Positions 15,652 to 24,457 of a stretch of DNA of 64,000 nt are shown here, one piece after another. The notes beneath the pieces were generated by a model. That model did not search any database. It was not told the origin of the DNA and saw nothing but the letters and a program-made list of their open reading frames with translations. Origin of the DNA: Lacinutrix sp. Hel_I_90 (GTDB taxonomy: Bacteria; Bacteroidota; Bacteroidia; Flavobacteriales; Flavobacteriaceae); assembly GCF_000934685.1 (NCBI RefSeq), contig NZ_JYNQ01000001.1, positions 3,068,501 to 3,132,500 of the forward strand, read 5' to 3'. A program made the position numbers and the translations under genes. Each line of letters opens with the position of its first letter. The stretch's first letter is position 1.

Positions 15652-17703
15652 ATGAAAAAAGATACATTACAAAAAGCATTCTCAAAACTTTGTACAGCGA
15701 AAGCGATGACAGAATTGTACGAAGCAAATTTTAAACAGGTTTCAAAATATGTACACGCCACTTCTAGAGGTCACGAAGCGATTCAAATTGCATTAGGACT
15801 GCAATTATTACCCCAAGATTACGCCTTTCCCTATTATAGAGACGATGCTATGTTATTGTCTTTTGGCTTAGAACCTTATGATTTAATGTTGCAATTGTTA
15901 GCAAAAAGAGACGACCCGTTTTCTGGCGGACGCAGCTATTATTCGCATCCAAGTTTAAAGGATGAGGACAAGCCAAAAATCCCACATCAATCCTCAGCAA
16001 CAGGAATGCAAGCCATCCCTGCAACTGGTGTTGCCATGGGAATGCAGTATAAAGAATTACAAGGTTTAGACGATAAAGCACTTAAAGTATTACCCTTTGT
16101 GGTATGCTCATTAGGAGACGCATCGGTAACCGAAGGTGAAATAGCGGAAGCCTTTCAAATGGCCGCATTAAAGCAATTGCCGGTGTTGTATTTAGTACAG
16201 GATAACGGTTGGGACATATCGGCCAATGCAGCAGAAACAAGAGCACAGAATGCTTTTGAATATGCACAGGGCTTTCATGGTTTAGAGGCCATTTCTATTG
16301 ATGGCGCAAACTTTACCGAAAGTTATGAAGCTTTAGAAAAAGTAATTAATACGATTCGTACTGAACGCAGACCCTTTTTAGTGCATGCAAAAGTGCCTTT
16401 GTTAAATCACCATACTTCAGGTGTGCGTATGGAATGGTATCGTGATGATTTAGATGAAGCACGTTCTAGAGATCCGTATCCAGTTATAAAACAACAATTA
16501 ATTGACTTTGGGTTTTCATCTGAAGCTATTGAGACTATTGAAAATACAGCAAAAACAAAAGTACAATCCGATTTTGAGAAAGCGTTAAAAGCGGAAGATC
16601 CAAAACCTGAAGATCTATTTACAAACGATTTTGCGCCAACACCAATTATTGAAGAAAAGGGAACACGTTCACCAGAAGGCGCTGAAAAAGTAGTCATGGT
16701 AGATTGTGCTTTATTCGCAGTAGAAGAGTTGATGAAGAAGCACAAAGAATGTTTGCTTTATGGTCAGGATGTTGGTGGGCGATTAGGTGGCGTTTTTAGA
16801 GAAGCTGCCACTTTAGCTCAAAAGTTTGGAGACGACCGTGTATTCAATACGCCTATTCAGGAAGCTTTTATAGTAGGTTCTACCGTTGGAATGAGTGCCG
16901 TGGGTTTAAAACCTATTGTTGAGGTTCAGTTTGCCGATTATATTTGGCCTGGTTTAAATCAGTTGTTTACAGAGGTTAGTCGCAGTTGCTATTTGAGTAA
17001 CGGGAAATGGCCCGTTAGTATGATACTTAGAGTGCCTATTGGTGCTTATGGAAGTGGTGGGCCCTACCATTCGTCTTCCGTAGAAAGTGTGATTACAAAC
17101 ATACGCGGTATAAAAATCGCATATCCGAGTAATGGCGCCGATTTAAAAGGTTTGATGAAAGCAGCTTATTATGACCCGAATCCAGTGGTTATCTTAGAAC
17201 ACAAGGGTTTGTACTGGTCTAAAGTGCCAGGCACACAAGGCGCAACCTCTATAGAGCCTAGTGAGGATTATGTATTGCCATTTGGGAAAGCATGGGTGCT
17301 TCAGGAAATCTGGAAACAGGAAAATGTAGAGACCTTAACCATAGTTACTTATGGAATGGGCGTACATTGGGCAATGAATGCTTCAGAAGCACTAGGTATG
17401 AAAGATCAAATTGAAGTGATTGATTTACGGACCTTATTTCCTTTAGACGAAGACACGGTTATGAAATCGGTTAAGAAAACAGGCAAATGTTTAGTGGTCA
17501 CTGAAGAGCCTTCAAATAATAGTTTTGCCAGAGCACTAGCGGGAAAAATTCAAGAAGACTGTTTTAAATATTTAGACGCGCCAGTGATGACTATAGGTAG
17601 TGAAAACATGCCAGCTATTCCTTTAAACACCATTTTAGAACAAACCATGATTCCTTCAACAGAAAAAGTGAAATTGAGAATAAATGAGTTAATTAATTAT
17701 TAA
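15652..17703 (+). CDS. Branched-chain 2-oxoacid dehydrogenase E1, alpha and beta subunits fused
   Basis: A 683-residue fusion. The alpha part (about 1-330) has SRGHEAIQIALGLQLL, the substrate-channel YYRDDAMLLSFG and the thiamine-diphosphate loop GDASVTEGEIAEAFQMAALK ending in QDN. The beta part (about 345-683) has LYGQDVGGRLGGVFREA, the TPIQEAFIVGSTVGMSAVG and the conserved VTEEPSNNSFA end segment. In Bacteroidota this fused form pairs with an E2 like the one at 12832. It decarboxylates branched-chain 2-oxoacids; the products prime iso- and anteiso-fatty acids. E3 (lipoamide dehydrogenase) must be elsewhere. Confidence 0.92.
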   Translation: MKKDTLQKAFSKLCTAKAMTELYEANFKQVSKYVHATSRGHEAIQIALGLQLLPQDYAFPYYRDDAMLLSFGLEPYDLMLQLLAKRDDPFSGGRSYYSHPSLKDEDKPKIPHQSSATGMQAIPATGVAMGMQYKELQGLDDKALKVLPFVVCSLGDASVTEGEIAEAFQMAALKQLPVLYLVQDNGWDISANAAETRAQNAFEYAQGFHGLEAISIDGANFTESYEALEKVINTIRTERRPFLVHAKVPLLNHHTSGVRMEWYRDDLDEARSRDPYPVIKQQLIDFGFSSEAIETIENTAKTKVQSDFEKALKAEDPKPEDLFTNDFAPTPIIEEKGTRSPEGAEKVVMVDCALFAVEELMKKHKECLLYGQDVGGRLGGVFREAATLAQKFGDDRVFNTPIQEAFIVGSTVGMSAVGLKPIVEVQFADYIWPGLNQLFTEVSRSCYLSNGKWPVSMILRVPIGAYGSGGPYHSSSVESVITNIRGIKIAYPSNGADLKGLMKAAYYDPNPVVILEHKGLYWSKVPGTQGATSIEPSEDYVLPFGKAWVLQEIWKQENVETLTIVTYGMGVHWAMNASEALGMKDQIEVIDLRTLFPLDEDTVMKSVKKTGKCLVVTEEPSNNSFARALAGKIQEDCFKYLDAPVMTIGSENMPAIPLNTILEQTMIPSTEKVKLRINELINY

Positions 17704-17784
17704 GACAGGATGTATTTTAACATTTATTTGTCATTTTATCTAAATTGCATTACTTTAGGCGGATAACCAATTAAATATTTAAAA

Positions 17785-18039
17785 ATGAAAAAAGTAATAT
17801 TTTCTGTTTTGGCAGTAGCATTTATGACTTTTTCTTTTACATCATGTAGAGAAGAAGAAAAGAAAACTGAAACGCAAGAGTTAATTGATGAAATGGAAGC
17901 AGACGGTGCAGACATTAAAATTAAAGAAGACGGTGATGAAACCAAAATAAAAATGGAAACCGAAGATAAAGAGGTGAAAATTAAAACGGATGGTGAAGAC
18001 ACGAAAATTAAAATTGATGAAGACGAGGACGGCGAGTAA
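17785..18039 (+). CDS. Small acidic lipoprotein with KIK repeats
   Basis: An 84-residue protein with a lipoprotein signal (hydrophobic stretch VIFSVLAVAFMTFSF, then TSC with Cys21). The mature part is highly acidic and made of four or five units of about ten residues with the pattern (D/T/V)-(I/K)-KIK followed by acidic residues: ADIKIKEDGDE, TKIKMETEDKE, VKIKTDGED, TKIKIDEDEDGE. Alternating Lys-Ile-Lys suggests short beta strands. No function is known to me. A strong terminator follows 21 bp after the stop. Confidence 0.8.
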   Translation: MKKVIFSVLAVAFMTFSFTSCREEEKKTETQELIDEMEADGADIKIKEDGDETKIKMETEDKEVKIKTDGEDTKIKIDEDEDGE

Positions 18040-18060
18040 ACGTTAACGAGATATAAAACT

Positions 18061-18087
18061 AAAGCGACTTTTCAAGTCGCTTTTTTT
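18061..18087 (+). terminator. Rho-independent terminator of the small lipoprotein gene
   Basis: A perfect 10-bp stem AAAGCGACTT / AAGTCGCTTT with a TTC loop, followed by a T run. It ends the plus-strand unit at 18039. Confidence 0.85.
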
Positions 18088-18450
18088 AGGTGCTAATTTT
18101 ACGATAACGAAGCCTTTGTTTTTAAGAATTAAGGGACAGATCTATGCCCTTTTTAAGTAAGAAGTAGTGATGTTTACTATAGAAATATTCTGGCAGCTCT
18201 TGTAGGGTTAGCGTTTTTACATTTTTACAAAATGAAATTAGCTGGCTATGGAATCAATACACAGAGCTTTGTGGATGAGAAAAAGGAGGCGCTCAAGACC
18301 TGCGCGATATATTCAGAATACTGATGTTAGATAAAGAAGGCGAAATATTTCTTATAAAGATAAACAGGGAACATAAGGGGTGTTATTTAAAATATTGTTT
18401 AGCTTAGATAGTAAAGGTTCGTAGCGAAAGGCCTGCCACTGTTTGTTTTC
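18088..18450. other. Gap between facing terminators, no gene recognised
   Basis: About 360 bp without a supported gene. Two short stretches of one forward frame look protein-like (near 18232-18324 and 18304-18410, for example ILMLDKEGEIFLIKI), but they lie in different frames and are cut by stops. They could be remains of a decayed gene; I could not identify it. Confidence 0.35.
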
Positions 18451-18478
18451 TATAAAAAAAGCGACTAATTTAGTCGCT
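18451..18478 (-). terminator. Rho-independent terminator of the DUF4136 gene
   Basis: On the minus strand AGCGACTAA-T-TTAGTCGCT is followed by seven T. It lies 16 bp past the stop of the DUF4136 lipoprotein gene. Its stem shares the AGCGACT core with the terminator at 18061. Confidence 0.8.
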
Positions 18479-18494
18479 AATGGTTCTGTGTTTT

Positions 18495-19043
18495 TTATTG
18501 TTTTACTTCTGGCGGATAAGCCGTCATAATCTCTGCTACAAATTCCTTTATTCGGGCTTCTTTCTTTTCAATATTTGAAGAGCTCGTTAAATAACCAGAA
18601 CCTTTACCTTGCCATATCAGTTCTTTTTTATCAGCATCAATAAGGTCAATGTATAAACTGCCTTGTGTCGAAGTACTTACGTTATTAAAATTGTTCCAGT
18701 AAAATGGGCTCCATCCCCAGCCGTAACCGTAAGGCCCAAAACCGTTGTTCCAAACATTGACTTCTTGTCTTGATTTTGTAAAAATACTAACTAATAAATC
18801 TGGATTTTCTGATTTTGTGAAGCCTTTCGCGAGCATTTCAGTCTCAATAGCGCGAAGAATTCTTCGTTTATCTAAATCACTAATTTCTGCTTTGTCAATG
18901 CCTGTTTTGAAAAAAGCAAATGTTTTGTATGCGTCAAAATTAGCATTTCTGTCGTAATCTGAAACGACACGAACACTAGTGCATGAACTAACGAGTAATA
19001 GCAAAGCTATTAGAGGTAAAGTTTTAAGTATAATCTTTTTCAT
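18495..19043 (-). CDS. DUF4136 lipoprotein
   Basis: A 182-residue protein with a lipoprotein signal (LPLIALLLLVSSC) and the DUF4136 pattern: SVRVVSDYDRNANFDAYKTF near the N-terminus, a RRILRAIETEMLAKGF helix, a glycine/tryptophan-rich middle (GFGPYGYGWGWSPFYW) and the SLYIDLIDADKKELIWQGKG strand. DUF4136 proteins are envelope lipoproteins of unknown role. It is 19 bp downstream of hutU on the same strand, so may be cotranscribed with it. Confidence 0.88.
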   Translation of the reverse strand: MKKIILKTLPLIALLLLVSSCTSVRVVSDYDRNANFDAYKTFAFFKTGIDKAEISDLDKRRILRAIETEMLAKGFTKSENPDLLVSIFTKSRQEVNVWNNGFGPYGYGWGWSPFYWNNFNNVSTSTQGSLYIDLIDADKKELIWQGKGSGYLTSSSNIEKKEARIKEFVAEIMTAYPPEVKQ

Positions 19044-19062
19044 AATAATTATATGTTAATGG

Positions 19063-21063
19063 TTATATGGAATCTATTAAGGTGTCATCTACAACATTTG
19101 GTAATGTTACTTTTAAATTTGGTTCAGCCTCCATCGCACGTTTTATTGCAAAAATTGCACCTTCATTTCTTGCCCAACTGCGTCTTGAAATCCCATTATT
19201 AACATCCCAAAATAACATGGATTTTAAACGTTTTGAAGCTTCTTTACTACCATCAAGAACCATACCAAATCCACCGTTAATAACTTCTCCCCAACCAACA
19301 CCACCACCGTTGTGGATACTCACCCAGGTAGCACCTCGAAAGCTGTCGCCAATCACATTTTGAATGGCCATATCTGCGGTAAAACGGGAGCCATCATAAA
19401 TATTTGACGTTTCTCTGTAGGGAGAGTCTGTTCCAGAAACATCATGGTGGTCACGACCTAAAATAACAGTTTCTATAGTTCCTTTTGCAATGGCTTGATT
19501 AAATGCTTCGGCAATTTTAGCACGTCCTTCGGCATCTGCGTAAAGTATCCTGGCTTGTGAGCCTACGACCAATTTGTTGTCTTGTGCACCTTTAATCCAT
19601 TGAATGTTATCTGCCATTTGCTGCTTGATCTCTTCAGGAGCCGCTTTCATAATATTTTCTAAAACTTCACAAGCAATGCGATCAGTCTTTTCTAAATCTT
19701 CAGGTTTTCCAGAGGCACAAACCCAACGGAATGGACCAAAACCATAATCGAAACACATAGGTCCCATGATGTCTTGAACATAACTTGGGTACCTAAAGTC
19801 TATCCCATTATCGGCCATAATATCTGCACCAGCTCTTGACGCTTCTAATAAAAAAGCATTGCCGTAATCAAAAAAGTAACAGCCTTTTTCAGTATGTTTA
19901 TTTATCGCATCTGCGTGACGGCAAAGTGTTTCTTTTACTTTGGTTTTAAATAGCTCAGGGGCATTAGCCATCATAGCATTAGCTTCTTCAAAAGGTATGC
20001 CTACTGGGTAATAACCACCAGCCCAGGGATTATGGAGCGAGGTTTGGTCGCTTCCAATATCTATTGTTATGTTTTCTTTATCAAAAGCTTCCCAGACGTC
20101 GACAATGTTTCCTAAGTAAGCTATAGAAACTGTTTCTTTGTTTAAAACTGCTTGGGTAACACGTTGCGTTAATGCAGCAATTGTTGTGATTTTTTCATCT
20201 ATCCACCCTTGATCTAAACGGACTTGAGTGATTTTCGGATTCACTTCAGCACAAACCGTAATGCAACCAGCAATATTACCCGCTTTTGGTTGTGCGCCAG
20301 ACATGCCTCCTAATCCTGAAGTTACAAATAAGCCGCCTATTGGAGATTTTTTAATTTTACGAAAGGCATTTAAAACAGTAATGGTCGTGCCATGTACAAT
20401 ACCCTGAGGCCCAATATACATATAGCTTCCAGCAGTCATTTGGCCGTATTGTGTTACGCCTAAAGCATTGAATTTTTCCCAGTCATCTGGTTGTGAATAA
20501 TTAGGAATCATCATGCCGTTTGTAACCACCACTCTTGGTGCTTCTTTATGTGATGGGAATACGCCCATAGGGTGACCAGAATACATGACGAGTGTTTGCT
20601 CATCGCTCATTTCGGCCAAGTATTTCATCGTCAACCTATATTGTGCCCAATTGGAAAACACACCGCCATTTCCACCATAAGTTATGAGTTCATGAGGATG
20701 TTGCGCTACAGCATAATCTAAATTATTCTGTATCATGAGCATGATCGCTGCGGCTTGTTTTGACTGTGCCGGATAATCGTTAATTGGTCTCGCATATATT
20801 TTGTACTCTGGACGAAAACGATACATGTAAATGCGTCCGTAACTATCTAACTCCTCTTTAAACTCTTTTATTAAAATGGCATGCTGTTTTTTATCAAAAT
20901 AGCGTAACGCATTACGTAGGGCTAGTTTTTCTTCTTCTTTAGACAGGATGGCTTTGCGTTTTGGCGCGTGATTTATAGAAGTATCGTGCGGCTTGGCTTG
21001 TGGTAACTCTAAAGGAATGCCTTCTAAAATTTGTTCTTTAAATGATTTATTATGTACTGACAT
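19063..21063 (-). CDS. hutU: Urocanate hydratase
   Basis: A 666-residue urocanase. Diagnostic segments are ELITYGGNGGVFSNWAQYRL, the NAD-binding GGLFVTSGLGGMSGAQPKAG, the DQTSLHNPWAGGYYPVG active-site region and DHHDVSGTDSPYRETSNI. It converts urocanate to 4-imidazolone-5-propionate in histidine breakdown. Bacterial enzymes are mostly about 555 residues; this longer form, with extra N-terminal and internal sequence, is the one found in Bacteroidota. No other hut gene is in the window. Its ATG overlaps the stop of the DUF5522 gene by one base. Confidence 0.95.
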   Translation of the reverse strand: MSVHNKSFKEQILEGIPLELPQAKPHDTSINHAPKRKAILSKEEEKLALRNALRYFDKKQHAILIKEFKEELDSYGRIYMYRFRPEYKIYARPINDYPAQSKQAAAIMLMIQNNLDYAVAQHPHELITYGGNGGVFSNWAQYRLTMKYLAEMSDEQTLVMYSGHPMGVFPSHKEAPRVVVTNGMMIPNYSQPDDWEKFNALGVTQYGQMTAGSYMYIGPQGIVHGTTITVLNAFRKIKKSPIGGLFVTSGLGGMSGAQPKAGNIAGCITVCAEVNPKITQVRLDQGWIDEKITTIAALTQRVTQAVLNKETVSIAYLGNIVDVWEAFDKENITIDIGSDQTSLHNPWAGGYYPVGIPFEEANAMMANAPELFKTKVKETLCRHADAINKHTEKGCYFFDYGNAFLLEASRAGADIMADNGIDFRYPSYVQDIMGPMCFDYGFGPFRWVCASGKPEDLEKTDRIACEVLENIMKAAPEEIKQQMADNIQWIKGAQDNKLVVGSQARILYADAEGRAKIAEAFNQAIAKGTIETVILGRDHHDVSGTDSPYRETSNIYDGSRFTADMAIQNVIGDSFRGATWVSIHNGGGVGWGEVINGGFGMVLDGSKEASKRLKSMLFWDVNNGISRRSWARNEGAIFAIKRAMEAEPNLKVTLPNVVDDTLIDSI

Positions 21064-21230
21064 TAGTTTTTTTTTGATGTATTCGTGTTTTTATTAAAAC
21101 CATAAGGACAATGTCTGCAGCCACTTTCACAACAGTAGCCCCTTTTTAGATGGTATTGCTCTGTAAAACATTTGTAACCTTCTGGGGTGAGGTAGAAATC
21201 GCCTTCTTCTATGGGAATATATTTCTTCAT
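21063..21230 (-). CDS. DUF5522 small cysteine-rich protein
   Basis: A 55-residue protein: MKKYIPIEEGDFYLTPEGYK, then YHLKRGYCCESGCRHCPYGF and a basic tail. The pattern FTxxYHLKRGYCCxxGCRHCPYG is the DUF5522 signature. The four clustered cysteines (CC, GC, HC) suggest binding of a metal or an iron-sulfur centre. The last base of its TAA region overlaps the hutU ATG (TAATG), so the two genes look translationally coupled. A promoter-like TATCTTTG at 21237-21244 (minus strand) ends only about 7 bp before the ATG. Confidence 0.85.
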   Translation of the reverse strand: MKKYIPIEEGDFYLTPEGYKCFTEQYHLKRGYCCESGCRHCPYGFNKNTNTSKKN

Positions 21231-21279
21231 TTGTCACAAAGATAATGTAAATTGGAGTGAAATTTTAATGTGACAATTA

Positions 21280-21603
21280 GTGATTTTATTTTCTAAATAT
21301 TTAGTACCTAAAGGCTACGTTGGTATAACCATTTATCCTTTCGTTTTCTTAAAACATCACGCGTTACGAAGTGACACAATATTAATTAACCATGAGAAAA
21401 TTCATTTAAGACAACAAATAGAGTTATTAGTGATTCCCTTTTATGTGTGGTATGGTATTGAATTTATTGTAAGGCTGATGCACTATAAAAATTGGAATAC
21501 TGCCTATAAAAATATATCCTTTGAGCGAGAAGCATATGTGAATGAAAACGACCTTGATTATTTAAAATCAAGGTCGTTTTGGAAGTGTTTAAAGTATTTG
21601 TAA
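21280..21603 (+). CDS. Small membrane protein with HEKIH motif
   Basis: A 107-residue protein. The start must be GTG at 21280 (or the TTA just before is noncoding), because an in-frame TGA is at 21271-21273 and no ATG is near. It contains NHEKIHLRQQIELLVIPFYVWYGIEF: an HExxH motif directly before a membrane helix, followed by a conserved FEREAYVNENDLDYLK. The HExxH plus downstream Glu in EREAY recalls membrane metallopeptidases of the M48/M56 type, shortened to a minimal form. Proteins like this are common in Flavobacteriaceae, but activity is unproven. A perfect 15-bp hairpin lies in its last codons. Confidence 0.7.
   Translation: MILFSKYLVPKGYVGITIYPFVFLKHHALRSDTILINHEKIHLRQQIELLVIPFYVWYGIEFIVRLMHYKNWNTAYKNISFEREAYVNENDLDYLKSRSFWKCLKYL
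21545..21580. terminator. Bidirectional terminator hairpin inside the 3' coding end
   Basis: Positions 21545-21559 and 21566-21580 are perfect reverse complements (AAAACGACCTTGATT / AATCAAGGTCGTTTT) around a 6-bp loop. The A and T tails make it terminator-like on both strands. On the minus strand it lies 39 bp past the tail-fibre gene stop; on the plus strand it is inside the last codons of the preceding gene. Confidence 0.75.
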
Positions 21604-21618
21604 ATAAGTTGTTACGGC

Positions 21619-23367
21619 TTATTTCTTATCTAAAAGCATTTGCTTAATCTCAGAAATTTCATTTTCTAAATGAGTGATTCTTTCTTCTTGTTGTGTAATG
21701 GTCTTTTGTTGTTCTTGGATGGCTTTTATAGCTAGCACCCCAAAGGCATCATAATTAACGCTTAAATAACCATCTATTTCATCTACAATTTCTGGAAATA
21801 ATGGCTGTACTTCTTGAGCGATAAATCCATTTTGTGAAATTTTGTTTTCGTCCCTTTTATAATGATAACTTACTGGATTTAAAGCCAAAACCTTTTCTAA
21901 AGTATAATCGCCCAAAGGAGAAATATTATCTTTAAGTCTTCTATCAGACGTTACTTGAAAAGCTCCAGAGCCATCACGTATGTATGCATGTACTGTGCCA
22001 TTGTATGCAAATACGTAGTCATTGGGGTCTTGGCCGTTGCCATTATTAACATAAGTGTCCCAATAATTTGCGCCTCCGCTTCCGTCTCTAAAAATTCTTA
22101 ATTTTTTGTCCTGTGTAATTCTTAAACTTTCAGTATAAAGTTCGGTTGTGCCATTAGTAATTACAAAAGGTCTATTCCCAGCGGAAACTTGAAAAGCTCC
22201 TTTTCCTCCAAAGGTTGAGGTGCCTCCCGTATTTACATAGCCAATGTGTCCTCTATAACTATCATTTTGATTAAAATAAATTCCAGCAAAACCGCCATCA
22301 CTATTGTTTTGAACTCTCATAACACCAGCACCATCTTGATTGTGTTGTACGTGTAGCTTATTGGCAGAAGTTGTGGTGCCTACGCCAACATTACCTGAAT
22401 TCGCGTTGTACATATTACTACCACTTACGGTCCAATCGTTATCGTTTGAAGAAGCAGGGTTTTGCCATGAAGCATTACCGTTTGCATCAGAGGTTAAAAC
22501 TTTACCAGACGACTGGAGGCCATCTACAATTCTTATTGCAGAGCCCGTTTGTGTTGGAACAATATTAACATCATCAATAAAAGCTCTGTCACTGCCGCCA
22601 GCGGTATTAATATCTTTAACATAAGCCCAACGTAAAGTGTAGCTTCCTGCAGAAAGTGTGTAAGAAGCTGTTGTATAACTTACTGAACCAGACCATTGGT
22701 TTTGCAATGCGCCATCAATATAAAATCTTAAAAAATCGTAAGTAGCTTCACTGGAAACACTATAAGCAAACGTTACTGTTGCTCCTGAAGCTGGAACAGT
22801 AACAGCATAATCTAAGTATGAAGTCGTATTATCTGCAGTAGTACCAGAATTAGCTGAGTAAGTGCCTGTATTAACTGTAGAGGTAGATACAGACCAGTTA
22901 TTGGTTGTAAATGGTGCTATGGAGTTGTCTTCAAAACCATCGTCTAATATATCTGGTGCTGTAGAGACGTCTTCAATATGTAATTTTGCAGCAGGTGTAG
23001 AAGTACCAATGCCTACATTTCCTGAATTTGCATTGTACATATCGTTACCAACAATAGTCCAATCACTATCACTTCCAGCTCCAGTAAACGTTCCCCAAGC
23101 AGTGCCATTGTAATAATAAAAGCCTGGAGTAGTGTCCGTTCGGTAAACAAGTAAACCTGCAGTGGAAGCGTCGACTGTTAGTGCGCTTATTTGTGCTAGT
23201 GTCATTCTAGGGATTAATAGGCCGCCATCAGTGGATACGATATCTAACGCAGCACTTGCATTAGGAGTTGTTGTTCCTATTCCAACTTGCGAAAAGGTTT
23301 GGGTAGTCCCGAATATGCTGAGAAAAAGAAAGAGAATTGCAGCTCTTTTATTAAATAAATATTTCAT
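21619..23367 (-). CDS. Tail-fibre-domain protein with C-terminal S74 chaperone
   Basis: A 582-residue secreted protein. A signal peptide (AAILFLFLSIFGTTQTFSQ) is followed by VGIGTTTPNASAALDI, and the same GxGTxTPxxxLxI unit returns twice (NVGIGTSTPAAKLHIED; NVGVGTTTSANKLHVQH), each after a WT(I/V)xGxxMYNANSG phrase. The C-terminal part, SDRRLKDNISPLGDYTLEKV, NGFIAQEVQPLFPEIV and a coiled coil (QQKTITQQEERITHLENEI), is the peptidase S74 intramolecular chaperone, which in phage tail spikes trimerises and cuts itself off. In Flavobacteriaceae such proteins are common and are probably surface trimers. Confidence 0.88.
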   Translation of the reverse strand: MKYLFNKRAAILFLFLSIFGTTQTFSQVGIGTTTPNASAALDIVSTDGGLLIPRMTLAQISALTVDASTAGLLVYRTDTTPGFYYYNGTAWGTFTGAGSDSDWTIVGNDMYNANSGNVGIGTSTPAAKLHIEDVSTAPDILDDGFEDNSIAPFTTNNWSVSTSTVNTGTYSANSGTTADNTTSYLDYAVTVPASGATVTFAYSVSSEATYDFLRFYIDGALQNQWSGSVSYTTASYTLSAGSYTLRWAYVKDINTAGGSDRAFIDDVNIVPTQTGSAIRIVDGLQSSGKVLTSDANGNASWQNPASSNDNDWTVSGSNMYNANSGNVGVGTTTSANKLHVQHNQDGAGVMRVQNNSDGGFAGIYFNQNDSYRGHIGYVNTGGTSTFGGKGAFQVSAGNRPFVITNGTTELYTESLRITQDKKLRIFRDGSGGANYWDTYVNNGNGQDPNDYVFAYNGTVHAYIRDGSGAFQVTSDRRLKDNISPLGDYTLEKVLALNPVSYHYKRDENKISQNGFIAQEVQPLFPEIVDEIDGYLSVNYDAFGVLAIKAIQEQQKTITQQEERITHLENEISEIKQMLLDKK

Positions 23368-23512
23368 AGGGGAGGAATTTTATAATTATCAATTACATTT
23401 ACGAAACGAATATAATTTTAATTTTGCTCACAACCTATGAAGAGCATATATTATCGATGAAACACGCTTTTCTTTAACATTTAACAAGATATTTAACAAA
23501 AATAGAGGCAAA

Positions 23513-24454
23513 TTGATTAATTATAATAGTTTAGGCTTAAGTATAGCGGTTTCTAATCAACGTATTCACGCCATTTCAAATAAAGTAATGGAAGATAATG
23601 AGATAGAGCTACATCTTAAACGTGAAGATGAAATTCATTCGCTCGTTTCGGGAAATAAGTTTAGAAAACTTAAATACAATGTAATGGCTGCTATAAAAGA
23701 AGAAAAAAAGACCTTACTTACTTTTGGCGGTGCATTTTCAAATCATATTGCTGCCACAGCGTCTGCTGGGAAAATGTGTGGATTACATACCATTGGCGTT
23801 ATTCGAGGAGAAGAGTTAGTTTCTAAGATTGAAGACAACCCAACTTTAAGGTATGCTCAAGACTGTGGGATGCTTTTTAAATTTATTTCTAGAACAGATT
23901 TTAGAAACAAGGAAGACGCACACTTTATTTCAGAGCTACAAAATGAATTTGGTGACTTTTATCTTATTCCAGAAGGCGGTACTAATGCATTAGCTGTTAA
24001 AGGTTGCGAAGAGATTTTAACCAAGCCTGATGCGTCTTTCGATTATGTCTGTGCTCCCGTAGGTACGGGTGGGACGTTGACGGGTTTAATAAATAGTTCA
24101 AAACCGGGTCAGCAAGTTTTAGGATTTTCAGCTTTAAAAGGAGACTTTTTAAAACAAGATATTAGTAAATTTGCAAAACGAAACAATTGGAAATTAATAA
24201 CCGAATATCATTTTGGAGGTTATGCCAAAATAAATGTTGATTTGATAACGTTTATAAACCAATTTAAGAAAGACCACAATATTGCATTAGATCCTGTTTA
24301 TACAGGGAAAATGATGTTTGGTCTCATGGATATGATTAAAAACGGTTATTTTCCGAAGGGATCAAAAATATTAGCCATTCATACCGGGGGCTTACAAGGC
24401 ATTAAAGGAATGAATGCCAGATTAAAAAAGAAAAATTTACCAGTAATACAATAA
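23513..24454 (+). CDS. PLP enzyme of the ACC deaminase / D-cysteine desulfhydrase family
   Basis: A 313-residue fold-type II PLP protein. The lysine for PLP is in SGNKFRKLKYN, followed by LLTFGGAFSNHIAATASAG; the phosphate-binding loop is APVGTGGTLTGL and a late motif is IHTGGLQG. This is the 1-aminocyclopropane-1-carboxylate deaminase/D-cysteine desulfhydrase family; substrates cannot be told by eye. The start is probably TTG at 23513, since no ATG precedes the conserved LSIAVSNQRIHAI; the next in-frame ATG (23588) is too late. It lies 3 bp ahead of the glucosaminidase gene. Confidence 0.82.
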   Translation: MINYNSLGLSIAVSNQRIHAISNKVMEDNEIELHLKREDEIHSLVSGNKFRKLKYNVMAAIKEEKKTLLTFGGAFSNHIAATASAGKMCGLHTIGVIRGEELVSKIEDNPTLRYAQDCGMLFKFISRTDFRNKEDAHFISELQNEFGDFYLIPEGGTNALAVKGCEEILTKPDASFDYVCAPVGTGGTLTGLINSSKPGQQVLGFSALKGDFLKQDISKFAKRNNWKLITEYHFGGYAKINVDLITFINQFKKDHNIALDPVYTGKMMFGLMDMIKNGYFPKGSKILAIHTGGLQGIKGMNARLKKKNLPVIQ

Positions 24455-24457
24455 TTA

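Noticed and set aside
22340..23440. Forward frames opposite the tail-fibre gene
   Set aside because: Shadows of its repetitive coding sequence; no start context or family.
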